From NCBI GenBank assembly GCA_012934845.2, contig WNNJ02002784.1, positions 62,001-126,000 of the forward strand: 64,000 nucleotides of DNA, written 5' to 3'. The translations under genes were made by a program, and so were the position numbers. The notes under the pieces are model-generated. The model made no database searches, had not been told where the DNA came from, and saw only the letters and a list, made by a program, of their open reading frames with translations. Below are positions 47,520 to 58,689 of this stretch, piece by piece. Within the stretch, counting starts at the first letter, position 1; each line of letters starts with the position of its first letter. Source of the DNA: Pomphorhynchus laevis (lineage: Eukaryota > Acanthocephala > Palaeacanthocephala > Echinorhynchida > Pomphorhynchidae).

Positions 47520-47527
47520 ATTATTAT

Positions 47528-50500
47528 CTCGTTATGATTTAATGTGGCATTCGCTCGGCAGCCAATTTTCGTAAACATAGCGAGAGTTTCAAAATGATTC
47601 TTAGCTTAAAATTGGGGGGAATAAGTCAAAATAGGCGGTTCCTGTTCATCACAAAACGAGTCAGACACCTCAACAGACAGGTTTCCATTTCATCATTCCT
47701 TTGCCAGCATATTTCGTCGCGAGGTTACAAGATCAATCCTTGCTACATCGAAACTTTGTGCGACGTCTGGTACCTCTTTCCAATAAGCACAAGAATGTGA
47801 TCGTCAGCCACTCAGATGACTGAGTGCCTGATAGTGCCTACGTTAGGCACTATCATAACCCCAGATATACCCCTTTCCCATAATGAAGATTATGTCGTTA
47901 AAGAAATATTGGGTGTACCTGGAATTCGTGTTTCGTCTTAAGCTTCACTCTCCTGATTTCGTCCTACCTCACAAAGAGATGATGTTCCTCCATGGCTTTT
48001 AGGGTTTAAGGTTCCTCCATTACTTTTAAGGTCTAGGGTTTAAATTTTGGATTTATTTTTAATTTTGTTAATATCTCGTATGCTATGTAAATCTAGCCGT
48101 TTTAGCAATGTTTGTATTTCACCAGATCTTTCGCTGAAAGAAGAAATTAGAAAAGCTCTGTGTAAAGAACTTCTCGAGAAACGCACAGCAAACTCTTCGT
48201 ACGGTTATCTCATCCGTGGTACTCACGTATAAACGATTTTCAAGCTGGATGACTCAGTTTCTAGGCATAAATTGACTTTGGTTAATTCCATATGACTACC
48301 GGTTTATTATTTGCTTTCGTTCACTTCAGGTAGCAAGGGTTGTCGTCTTCAGTTGTATATTATTGAGGATCTGCAATCTTTTTAATATCAGGAATTGAAT
48401 CTTGGCTCAATCATTCGGTTTTCTTATTCTCACCGAGACTATCTGTACATCACGCGTGGCTCTGAAAAATTTCTATACTTTTGATTTATTATCTACATTT
48501 TCTGGTAGGGATCGTCCTCAAAGGGGTTACTATAGCAATGAGACCAAACAGCGAAGAATGGGTGTGATCAGTTTTCGATAACTCTATATGTTTAGTTTTC
48601 GATCATGTATCAATCATTGCTTGTTATTTCAACTTCACAAGCGACATAATATATGAAGTCTCTCAAGGGGTAAATTTAGTACCAAACAATAAACATATTA
48701 TGGTGGGAGACTTTAATGCTAGATGCGACCTTAAACAATCAGATAAATTACGGCAGATTAAAAACTACTTTCAATATGAAATTGTGACTTTATTTTTTGT
48801 CCGAAGGCTGGACATACGAATCACATATTGGCATAAGTCGTGTCAATATTATATAATATAGTGTTCCAATGCTTTCCATGCGCATTGATATGTCGTCTTG
48901 TTGGGCTTTTGTTAGGAAGGCCAACAAGGCCTTTAATTACTCTATTCGTCCTATTAATCTCAAAATATATTCTAATATAAGTCTACCAATAAACTCGCAA
49001 TTGTTAGATTCTAACTCCATCGCGCGGGTATCGACTTTGCTTTGTTCCGGGGATTGGCGTGACAGTTACGACATAGTACATCGTACTTTATTAAATAGTT
49101 GTTTCAGGAACAATACTTCACCTGTAAGAACAGTCCGTAAATCTCAAGAATTTCGGAGTTGGAATTGTTTCTTATTACTGTGAGTACGGAGCGAAGATTG
49201 TGGGCATCAGTGAAAATCGAGTTTAGCCGAAAGAAAAATAGGCGTCGCGTTCTGCTGAAAGAATTTTATCATAGTAGGCTTCTTACAGATGAACACAGGC
49301 GGCTGTTTCTAGATGGAAAATTTTCTATGAAAACTTAAAAAAGATATTCGATGGCTGATTTTATCATCCCACTAAATACTTGGGTATCTCACTTTGCCTC
49401 CCTTCTTCGGGAAGAATTTAAGTTTTTGCCTGACCGCAATATAATAAGTACATATCTACACATCATTGCTGATAATGACCCACTCAACGATCTATTTACA
49501 TTTGACAAAGTACGGCGTTCGATTACTTATTTAGCTTCGAATAAAGCCAGTGGATCAGATCTATTGTGCGCAGAACACATCAAAGCTAAGTTTCCAGTAT
49601 TTTAAGTATTACTTAAAAGACTAAATGACCATCTAATTCTGCATCAATTGAAGAAAGGAATAATGACAATTCTTTTAAAGATGCGGGCGATCTGGTTCAG
49701 TTCATTCATATATGGGCATAGTCCTCTTGAATCATATCTTCAAATTGTTGATCATCTTATTAGCAATCGCCTGATAACATTTAGAACGCTTGCCTTTCCT
49801 TATGAGCAGTTCGGCTTTAGACGCGGGAAATCAACCATTGACGTGCTACGCATTGTTAGAAGCAATTATGGTGTCTTCACAATTCAGGAAAAGCACCTTT
49901 ATATATGGAATTTTTGTAGATTTTCGCGAAGCTTTTGATTCTGTTAACAGACAGTTTCTCTTCGTGAAATTCAAAACACATTTGTGTTGAAGGTAGATTT
50001 CCCTACCTGTTAGGACAAATCATCCAACCTAGTTCCTTAATGGTGTTTGATGGTTTAAACTATTCTAATAGGTTTGAGGTTAATAAATATGTAATGCAGG
50101 GGATCCCTTTAGTCCTACTCTATTTTCGATCTTTAGTGCAGATATATCCGCAACACTTAAAGAAGAAAATTACAGTTAAAAAATTGAAATGTATTCCGAC
50201 GATCTATTTATCTTATCATTGTTCCATCGTGAAGCTCACAAATCTTTAACACGCTTTAAGGTGTTATTGCTCTGCTACTAAACTGCTCGTTAATGTAGGT
50301 GAAACAAGTTGTTAAGTTCAGAAAGGGTGGCCCATTAGACCTAGGGGATGTACTTAAGCTTGAAGACGTTCTAATTAGCTTTACTTCAGATTACTTATAT
50401 TTAGGAATTCTTCTCACCTCCAAATTGTCTTTTGTCAAGCATTTGGACCAAAAATATGCCAAGATAGTGACATATACTACCCTCTTTCCATCTCTATATT

Positions 50501-51128
50501 CTCATGATTGTTCTAAAAGGGCGCTAAAACTTTTTGAAATCATACTGATCCCTATAATACAATACGGTCTTATTGCATTTTGGTCTGATCTTACTCCTAC
50601 TAACTTCTAACAGATTGTTAGTGCTCTATGCAGGTTCATAAAGAGAGTAGTGGGGTTATCTTCTAAATGTTCTTCAACCATAGTAGCTACATTTGCAAAG
50701 GTAGATCTGCTATCAATAAAAAAATGCGGATCTTCTCCCTACCACATACGACAGCGTTGGCAACACATTTGAACGGCATTTCAACGGTAGATCCTGAAAA
50801 ATATTCAATGTCTGCTTTTACTTAAGACTGCTGGGAACAACCTCATTACAAAAACCTATTCCTAATTCGAAGAGCTTCCGTTCAAGGTTTCCATTCACAG
50901 TTTTTATGTATGAGGACCATAGTGCACACCCAAGGAGAAAACTACAAATGCTATTTTTGCAAAAAAAATTGCAGTTCCCACCATAATGTTTTCACTTGCC
51001 TTGATTTAAGAAGGATGTCCCTCAAAGAAGTCAATTCCTTACAGATCTTAGAAAATTATTATAACCCTGTAAATTTGTGCTTCTCAAGCCGAAAGGCGGA
51101 CCGGGAAATTTTAAAATAAATTCTCTGC
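47528..51128 (+). mobile_element. APE-type LINE, near full length, inserted in PLE copy Q
   Basis: Bounded by ATTATTAT at 47520-47527 and 51129-51136, the likely target-site duplication. ORF1 remnants lie at about 47590-48235 (SNVCISPDLSLKEEIRKALC, RTANSSYGYLIR). The endonuclease shows IMVGDFNARCDLKQSDKLRQ at about 48700. RT shows FIIPLNTWVSHFASLL, SNKASGSDLL, PYEQFGFRRGKSTIDVLRIV, FVDFREAFDSVNRQFLF and MVFDGLNYSNRF. The C-terminal CYFCKKNCSSHHNVFTCLDL is the same CxxC..H..C cluster as in the 17.4-20.8 kb copy. Many stops and frameshifts; RT runs over five or more frames. Longer at the 5' end than its relative. Confidence 0.88.
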
Positions 51129-51290
51129 ATTATTATTTAATCTATATTTATACCCTTTTGATAACAGATTCTTCAATTCGCCATTTTCAATAAATCCTCG
51201 ATTTTGGGTTCATAGATGTTCCATTTATTTTGTCCAAATTAAGACTTGCAATTGCATTCTTTGTCAATAACAAGTTTTACCTTATTTATA
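51129..51290 (-). mobile_element. Penelope-like element copy Q (upstream part)
   Basis: Minus-sense DKECNCKS...ENGELKNLLSKGYKYRLNN corresponds to the PLE 'CxCKS...tGDL..i.n..lr.LlskGpkYR' segment. Copy Q continues at 47519 across the inserted LINE. Broken. Confidence 0.7.
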
Positions 51291-51565
51291 AGGTATTTAT
51301 TATAGGTAAAAATAGTTATTTTATAAAATAGTTATTATATTATTATATGATATTATTATATCTTATACCTTAAAATTTAAAGTTTTAAGGTATAAAGTTA
51401 TATTTAAAATTTTCAAATTATATAATCTTTCCAAATGTTTATCTTTGATGTATTTAACTATTCACTATTAATCAGCTTACCAAAGTAAGCATTTAAGTAA
51501 TTATATAACAAATCTTAAATTTTATTTTTAATATTAAATTTTATTAAAAATAAAATTTTATTAAA
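51291..51565 (-). mobile_element. AT-rich stretch with the end of PLE copy P
   Basis: About 51420-51565 encodes, on the minus strand, LNAYFGKLINSE and SKINIWKDYII, the segment that begins copy R. 51291-51420 is plain AT-rich DNA between copies P and Q. Confidence 0.55.
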
Positions 51566-52200
51566 TTTTATTTAAATTTTATTATTAATCAATCTATATT
51601 TATACACTTTCGATAGCATTTTCTTTAATTTATTGTTTTCAATTAATTCTAGATTATGAGTGCATATATGTTCATTTATTTTAATAAAATTGAGACTTTT
51701 GCAATTGCATTCAGTTTCTATTATGTTTCAAATATTATCATTACATATTGATTTTAATTCTTTATTATAATTACAAATTTTTCGTCCTAATGGCGGTAAC
51801 AACTTATACCTTATTTTAGTTATTATATTTTAGTTTAGTTAATTTTATGTTATCTATGCATTTATTAATGAATTTTATGGTCAGTGTATATTTTTTATTA
51901 TTATTATTAACATTTATTGTACGATTATAGTATTTTGTATTACAATAGCTCTCTATTATACAACTCAACCTATCATAGTGGTTAATTAATTTTTGATTTA
52001 TTGAACAAATGATATCTTTAGAAAAACTTCTTATATTTACATAAAGATCTTTTAGCTTATTATCTCTTAAAAGTTGTTTCAATATTTCTAATTGTTCATT
52101 TATATACTTATCTTTTTTTAATGTTTTTAAGTTTATTTTTCTTATTCCTTTTATGGCCACGACTTTGGCTTGTGTTTAAACGGATTATTATGCTACTTCT
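51566..52200 (-). mobile_element. Penelope-like element copy P (N-terminal region)
   Basis: The 114-codon frame 52160-51816 starts MAIKGIRKINLKTLKKDKY, is Lys/Asn/Ile-rich and ends in KFINKCIDNIKLTKLKYNN. Past a stop it continues LLPPLGRKICNYNKELKS and TECNCKSLNFIKINEHMHS, parallel to copy Q. This is the region upstream of the PLE RT, poorly conserved between families, so the assignment rests on the continuity with the CNCKS block. Confidence 0.65.
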
Positions 52201-53102
52201 GCCAATTTATTGTAACACGTCATTTAATCCTAATGGGTAAATGATATAAAAAAATTATCGTATTTAAAACAATCATCAAATCAAAATATTTTTCAATATA
52301 ATATTTTCCATATAACGAGATAAAGATTTATCTATTAGGCCATATGGCAATTACATGGATAAATATTACTATTTATACAAATATGCGTTAAAGGAGAAAA
52401 AATTACAAGCTAAAATCTACATTCAGTGAACTTCAAATGTTAAAATCACAGCATTATTTAATCAATTGATTGTTAGCTGAATTGTGAAAGAATGGAACAA
52501 ACTGTGAAGTCGTACATGTAATAGTTCTTTTCAAGTTTATTGGCAAAATTGTCATCGGCAATTCACCTCTTTCAAATGTCACGGAATGAAATTTTCACCG
52601 ATCTTATCGTGGTAACCGATATGATGTATCAATTTGTACCGTATGTACAAAGGTACATGTACCTTGTGCTATATAAGTTCAAGCATAAGTTCCCGACATT
52701 AGTGTAGACCGGATAAGCTACATAAGGTTTGTCCACAAGAATTAAACAAATTAAATGTTTTCTTCAGCATATTAAGTACAAGTAGTGCTATCGTTGACCA
52801 TGCAAGACCACATAATTTATTTTGAAAAAGCAACACCACTTTTTTGAAAGTAATAAGTTTAAAAGAATAATACAAGAATCGTCCTTCACGTATAAACAGC
52901 GATCAACTCTAATTTCTGGTAACAAAGCTGATTTTGTCTTTAACCTAAAAGTATAAAAATACATTAATTTTTAATTTTATTTTGTTTTTATTTTATTGTG
53001 TGCAGTCTATACTTATATTGCATTTATTATTTTAAGAATAAAAAGGGTTTTATTAATAACTATATAACAAATAAAATTAAAATTAGACAACAAAATGATT
53101 AC
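52201..53102. other. Intergenic, with a TATA-like element
   Basis: 52640-52690 has palindromic GGTACATGTACC followed about 8 bases later by CTATATAAG, a core-promoter-like arrangement on the plus strand. No gene is visible just downstream, so it may be chance. Confidence 0.3.
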
Positions 53103-53187
53103 CTCTTGGTTTGTTACAGTTAAAACTCTTAACAAAATCCGCCTTTTCCATTCCAAAAACACTATTCTTTGATCGTCCGTCGCACAT
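53103..53187 (-). CDS. Possible short host exon (unrecognised)
   Basis: Minus-strand ATG at 53187 opens MCDGRSKNSVFGMEKADFVK and runs 28 codons to a donor-like CCAAGAG|GTAATC (exon end 53103). The residue mix is less biased than chance frames nearby. No downstream exon was found between here and 51 kb, and no family is recognised. Low confidence. Confidence 0.18.
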
Positions 53188-53339
53188 TTTTTGAAAACAA
53201 ACGTTCCTTGATTTTATAATAATAAGCGTCTTATTAATAACTGTATAATCAATAAAAACTTTAAGAAACAAATACATGCAAAAGACAACTTTAAATAGAA
53301 GCTGTTCACAATGTGTATTTTAAAATCTTCAACTTATCT

Positions 53340-55930
53340 TTACGGCCTCATGTCCAGAGTGATCTGAGCCCCTCGGCTGCACCAGCGCGCAACCCTCTGA
53401 CTGAACCATTCGGGGTCTCTCACACACCTAAGAGTCCAGTCTAGGCACTCTATGGTTAATAATCTCGAGATGAGGAGCTTGAGAAACCTTAGTCTTTGTT
53501 CTGGAGGACGTCCTCGTGAGAAGAAAACTAATCCCGAGATAGTCCAAGTACCCCAGAGGCACACTTGGGTTATCACATTCAATGACAGCTGCTGGGTCGT
53601 TTCAGAGCCCACATAGCTTACTACAGGATACGTTTAAGTATATCCTGGTCAGCTTTCGCCGACAAATTCACCGTAACAGTAAACCCCACATATTTTACTC
53701 GACTCGTGAAGATGGGTAGTGGTTGATGCTGCAAAATGGAGGAGATTGCAGAGAGTGCTAATCTCTTAAGTTTCTTTTTGGTGGCAGGAACGCCATGAAA
53801 GACTACCACCTGCGATTTAGAGGAGTTTAAAATAAGATTGGATGGGGGCAATTGATCTTTTAATCTTAAAAGGAAACGGCTGATGTCAGAGATTTCATCT
53901 TTGCACAGGCGTCCAGAGAACAAGGCTGTGGTATCATCAGCATATACCACTAAATGTTGATAACGCTTAAAATTCTTGAATAGTACAATGGATGCAGCAA
54001 GATATAAGATAGGAGAAAGTGGGGATCCTTGAGGTACACCTGTACCTGAAACCTTCTTCTAAGCAACGTATCGTCTTCTAGCCGCCAGCTAATTAAGTCA
54101 TGAGAGGTGGTCTGTTGTTGACGCGACTGCTGAGTGCAAATGGGTTTCAAAAACCTCATCTTATGTAGCAGAAATATGTCGAGGAGAGAATTTGTTGTAG
54201 AGCAATGAAAGGTGGGGAAGGTGGTTTATGAATAAGATAGTCGATCCTTGCTCTTCGGAGTGCTGCATTAATCCAACGACCAGTTCTGTCGTTGAAGTCA
54301 CCAAGTAACATGTCAGAACCGCTTCCCAATATTCGATCCTTGAGGTCACGGTTCTTGTGGATTTCTCCTGACCGAATATAGACATTGGCTATGCTAATAC
54401 GCTCACCGTTCTTACAAAATGATATAGCTAAACAAGATAGGGTTAGACAAGAGTAGTTTAACAGGAGGGATGATTTTAAGGAGCTCGTCACTAGGGTCAG
54501 AATACCTTGAGAGGAAGAAGAGTGGGGAAGGGTTATATACGGAATGAAGTGTCGTTGATGCGCTTTGGGATAAATCGAGTAATGACCTGAGGGAGCCGGA
54601 TAGATCGCGTCTTTTGAAGGACTATGACATTTGCATCTCTTTCAGATAGAAGGATAAGGTCGGAAGCACCTCCCGAATTCCACTGAAGGATATTCAGTGA
54701 AAAAGGCCCTTGATTACTTCCCATTGCGCAAGTGTTACCGAAGTAGGACACCCTCAACCTAGTCGCAACTAGAGGCGGAAAGCTCGCCTTTACCGCTTCC
54801 CGTACGAAAAATGGAGTCGCTTGCTCACCGGCAATACTTCATTTCCCTCGTTAGCCATAGCCCAGATCGAATCTTTCCGAGCAATCTTCAGAGCGGCTAT
54901 GCTCAGCGCTGACCCGGTTCGTTTATTAGAATTTGGTGGCTTCTTAATGTTGTTAGTCTTCCCAAAAAGAGGAGAACCGAAAGATTCCGCTATTTGTCCC
55001 ACAAATGTTTATACCAATTTTTTAATGTGGATCATTGATGCCTGATGCTGCATTTCAAGAAGTTTTAGAATTTCCGTATCCAGCATCCTGTCGTCTTTCT
55101 TGTTAGACGATAAGCTTCCACGAAGCTAGTCGGTTTTGCTGTCACACTCCTGTGTCTCTTTTGGTATGCCTTAAAGATTTTACACTTTTTCGACCAAGCG
55201 GGGTGCTCACCACAGCAGCTTGCGCAAAATGGCTTATCTTCACACTTCCCAGGATGTATAGCAGTTGTACCATACACGCCGCACCTATGGGGTAGATAAA
55301 CTCCAGCAGACCAAACTGATGACAATTGTTGGAGTAAAGGTACGTTAGTGAGTCGGTTTCGATTATTGAAAATCTCAAATTATACCCCATAAAAGGATTG
55401 CATGTCGAAATCGACAGCTTTAGAGCTTCATTCACCTGGGAATTGCAGAACGCCACTGGGAATGGGGAAGCCTTCAATTCATTTTATAAAGCGAACGTTA
55501 GAGATTTGTTATCACTTTCTATGGCTGATATATCTTCATCTGAAATGAATGTTAGCATATTGTTTATCTTTATTGTTGGCATCATTGGTTTGGAAGCAAT
55601 TATACCTTGTTCAGAATGCTCGTTTTTAAAGTAGTCGACGTACGACATCGCCAGATCTGCAGTGCTGAATGATGTTTTAATCTCAGATTCGTAGTATTTT
55701 TTAAATAGATTTGCTTAGCCTCTTATAAAAACATTAAACATGTTCTACGTTTCAAGATGAACCAAAAGTTTGATAATCACCAGGTTGAATAATTTTGGTA
55801 ACGGGGGAAGTTGCCCCTCTGGAATATATTCAAGATAAGCTAAATCTCTGCTAACCTCATTGATTGCATTGCCAGGAAAATTAGTTTTCATTGAGTTCTT
55901 TGAATGCTCCGACGTACTAAATTTACTCAT
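53340..55930 (-). mobile_element. Jockey/I-like LINE with Gag and ORF2, internally deleted
   Basis: Minus sense from 55930: ORF1 (Gag) starting MSKFSTSEHSKNSMKTNF; the middle domain (SFSTADLAMSYVDYF, FPIPSGVLQF); then a zinc-knuckle region HPGKCEDKPFCASCCGEHPA followed by WSKKCKIFKAYQK (a CCHC Gag as in Jockey/I elements). ORF2 endonuclease: FSLNILQWNSGGASDLILLS, ISIANVYIRSG, MLLGDFNDRTGRW. RT: TGVPQGSPLSPILY, then YADDTTALFSG and LILNSSKSQVVVFHG. The RT fingers and motif A are missing (about 54060-54160), an internal deletion. Frameshifts and stops occur throughout. GC clearly above the flanks. Confidence 0.85.
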
Positions 55931-56720
55931 TTTTAATTACAACGTTTTTTGATTATTTGAATTTTCCTTCCATTTGTTGTACCAGTTGAATACAATGACA
56001 TATTTTTCTAGGTTACTCCTGACTTTTGTTGTGTGTATTTTATGGCAAGTTTGTAGCCTATTATGTAATTTATCGTTTCATGTTACCGCAACTGAAATAT
56101 TTAACTGTTCAGTGTAGGAATCATTTGTTGTGTTTTTTACTTTAATATGTGTTTTTTACTTTAATAAATCATTAATTTAAAAAAAATGTGTTTTTTTACT
56201 TTAATAAATCATTAATTTTTTTTTATCATTTGAAGTTCAACGACTAACAACCCGAACAAGAAAACAAATCCGAAAATTTGTGTAAAATTGAATAATCTTT
56301 CGTTTTGTTGCTGTTCCAATCAATTAACGAAAGGAAAATTATCCATGAATAATTTCATTGTATCTTACTAATAAAATCTGATTAATTAATATAATAATAT
56401 AATAATTAATATAATAACTAAAGTCTTATTAATCTTATTAATATATATATTTTTTGTTTATTTTTATTATATCTTATTACATATGTACACATATAATTAA
56501 AAAATATGACTGAATGTATTCATATTGTAAGTCTCTCATGATATATTTATTATAGATAAATACACATATTTTTATATACATATTTATTATAGATAAAGGG
56601 CAATGTTACATCGATATGTCATTTTTGTTCAAAGGATTTGAACAAAAATAGTTTGCCTTTATTTAATCTTGTCAATATACATGGCTGCAATCAGCCATTG
56701 AATTTTTATTTGAAAATTAG
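55931..56720. other. AT-rich DNA with a small tandem duplication
   Basis: GTGTTTTTTACTTTAATAAA with TCATTAATTT is repeated at about 56145-56180 and 56188-56222, with a partial third copy at about 56129. The rest is featureless. Confidence 0.6.
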
Positions 56721-56889
56721 TAGTTAATGATGGTTTTATAGACATGATATGAATTTTTTTCTTTATTATTACAAGCTTTCAACACACAGTGACTTTTTCA
56801 AAAACTTTGCTTGAAAAGGACACTGTGTGCAAAGCTTGCAATAATAAAATTTGTTTTTCATATAATATCTATAAAACCATCATTAACTA
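56721..56889. mobile_element. Foldback / MITE-like element, 169 bp
   Basis: One long imperfect hairpin. The left end TAGTTAATGATGGTTTTATA is the reverse complement of the right end. Pairing continues through ACAAGCTTT / AAAGCTTG and CACACAGTG / CACTGTGTG to a loop of about 10 bases near 56800. Arms are about 80 bp and roughly 85% matched. No coding capacity and no clear target duplication. A MITE or a template-switch palindrome could both look like this. Confidence 0.65.
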
Positions 56890-58320
56890 ATATGAAGAAA
56901 GACATAAATTCAAGTCCACAATATTATCTTAAAATAATACACATTTTGATTTTATATTTTCCATATCTATTTATTAATATAAAATAATACGATATTTATT
57001 ATATGAAGCCGGATTTGTTTAAACGCATAAGCTGAAGGTGTATTAGTAATAATTTACTAGCAAAATAAATAAATTAGAATTTATTAGCAATAATTTATAA
57101 TACAAATTATTTCATTCGTTAATAAATAATTATTAACGAATGTATATGTACTCTAAGAAAATAAAACGAGTTTTATATTAGAAGTTTATATAGTAATAGT
57201 CCACACACTTGAAATATGCAATCACATATTTGCATAAAACCAGTATGTATGTTATTACCTTAATGTTATAATATACTACAAATTGGGTAAGCTGCAATTG
57301 TATAAAATAACTATTTATAAATATTTTAAGATAAAAAGTTTTATTTCAAAAAGGTCAATTTATTTTGATATCTCCTCCTATGTTATTCAGAAGTTGCAAA
57401 AAAATTCATAATCAGAAATTAAAAGTTTTTTGAGTCATCTTTATAAATTGCAAAAGTTGGAAAACTTTTGTTTAACATTAAGATTATAGCAGGAACTATC
57501 AAAATATAGTAAACGTGTTCGGAATAAAACCTATTACTCACATTCTTAATTCCAGTAAATTTATAAAAATAAAAAGAACTTTATATTTTTAATATCAATT
57601 TACGTAGATTAGGTAAACATATTTTAAAATTCTTTATATTGTTAAAGTAAAACATTTGCAGATGACTAAAGTCTGTAAGTCTGCAGACATATGTTCATAT
57701 ATTTAAACCATCTTTACAATACATTCACTTAAATGTTCCAAAAACTTGTGATATTGCCTGTGTATATTTTTATTACTGGGTGACGAATATGTCGTGTGCA
57801 TTTGACAGATAAATTTATTTGAGAGATGGTATATTAAAATAAATAACTTAGCATTTCAATAAACGATATAGCGAATATATAAATGTGACTTAAATATCAT
57901 GTTTGCTTAATTAATGTTGAACCTATGAAAGAGCAACAATATCAAGGTTTGGTGATATCGTTTATTAATGATAACGCACGTATTACTATGATAAAACTCG
58001 GAATTCTGAATTTGAATTGAAAGAAAACTCCATAACTCTAAGAACCTTTAATCAACAGTGCAGCATGTTGTAAGTATATCAAAGAATTTATGTATTAAAT
58101 AACTTGTGCACTAAACAATGTTTAATTCTTTTCATACTTTATAAAATTTGAATTTCATGTTAAAACTTTAAAGATTTTTCGGCTCTACGTTTGAAAGTCA
58201 TATGTATGAGGTGTATATTTTGATATAGATATGATAGAAAATCTATTAATTAAAGATAATTCTAAACATTTTAATCAAAAATGTCAAATTGTGTTTAAAC
58301 AACTACAAATCGCGTATTTA
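56890..58320. other. AT-rich intergenic DNA
   Basis: No supported feature. Confidence 0.55.
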
Positions 58321-58336
58321 CAACATAATTTATAAA

Positions 58337-58430
58337 TTATGCCTAGCTGCAGGGATTCATTTATTATGCCTGGCTGCAGTATCATTATGCTTGGCTGCAG
58401 TATCATCATGCCTGGCTGCAGTATCATCAT
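58337..58430 (+). repeat. 21-bp minisatellite, 4 copies
   Basis: Units close to ATGCCTGGCTGCAGTATCAT plus one base, differing by a few substitutions. Each carries a PstI-type CTGCAG. Confidence 0.85.
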
Positions 58431-58555
58431 TTAAGCCGAAAGCGAAATAAAACGGTAATAGTGACAAGTACCGTTTCGTCGTAACAATGACTCGTCAGCG
58501 CATGATCCCTACCATTACTAGATGCAGGAGAGGACTGGCACCGTCCTCCTCTACA

Positions 58556-58640
58556 TCCAGCATTAACTTCTCGGCATCCAGCATTAACTCCTCTGCATCC
58601 AGCATTAACTCCTCTGCATCCAGCATTAACTCCTTTGCAT
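58556..58640 (+). repeat. 21-bp minisatellite, 4 copies, within a short open frame
   Basis: Units of CATCCAGCATTAACTCCTCT plus one base. The 65-codon frame 58487-58684 reads them as SSINSSA repeats. As the period is a multiple of 3 the frame stays open, but no other sign of a gene is present. It lies about 120 bp from another, unrelated 21-bp repeat. Confidence 0.85.
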
Positions 58641-58689
58641 ACAGTTATTTAACTCTAACAAAATGCCATTATTTATCAGTGTAGAGAGT

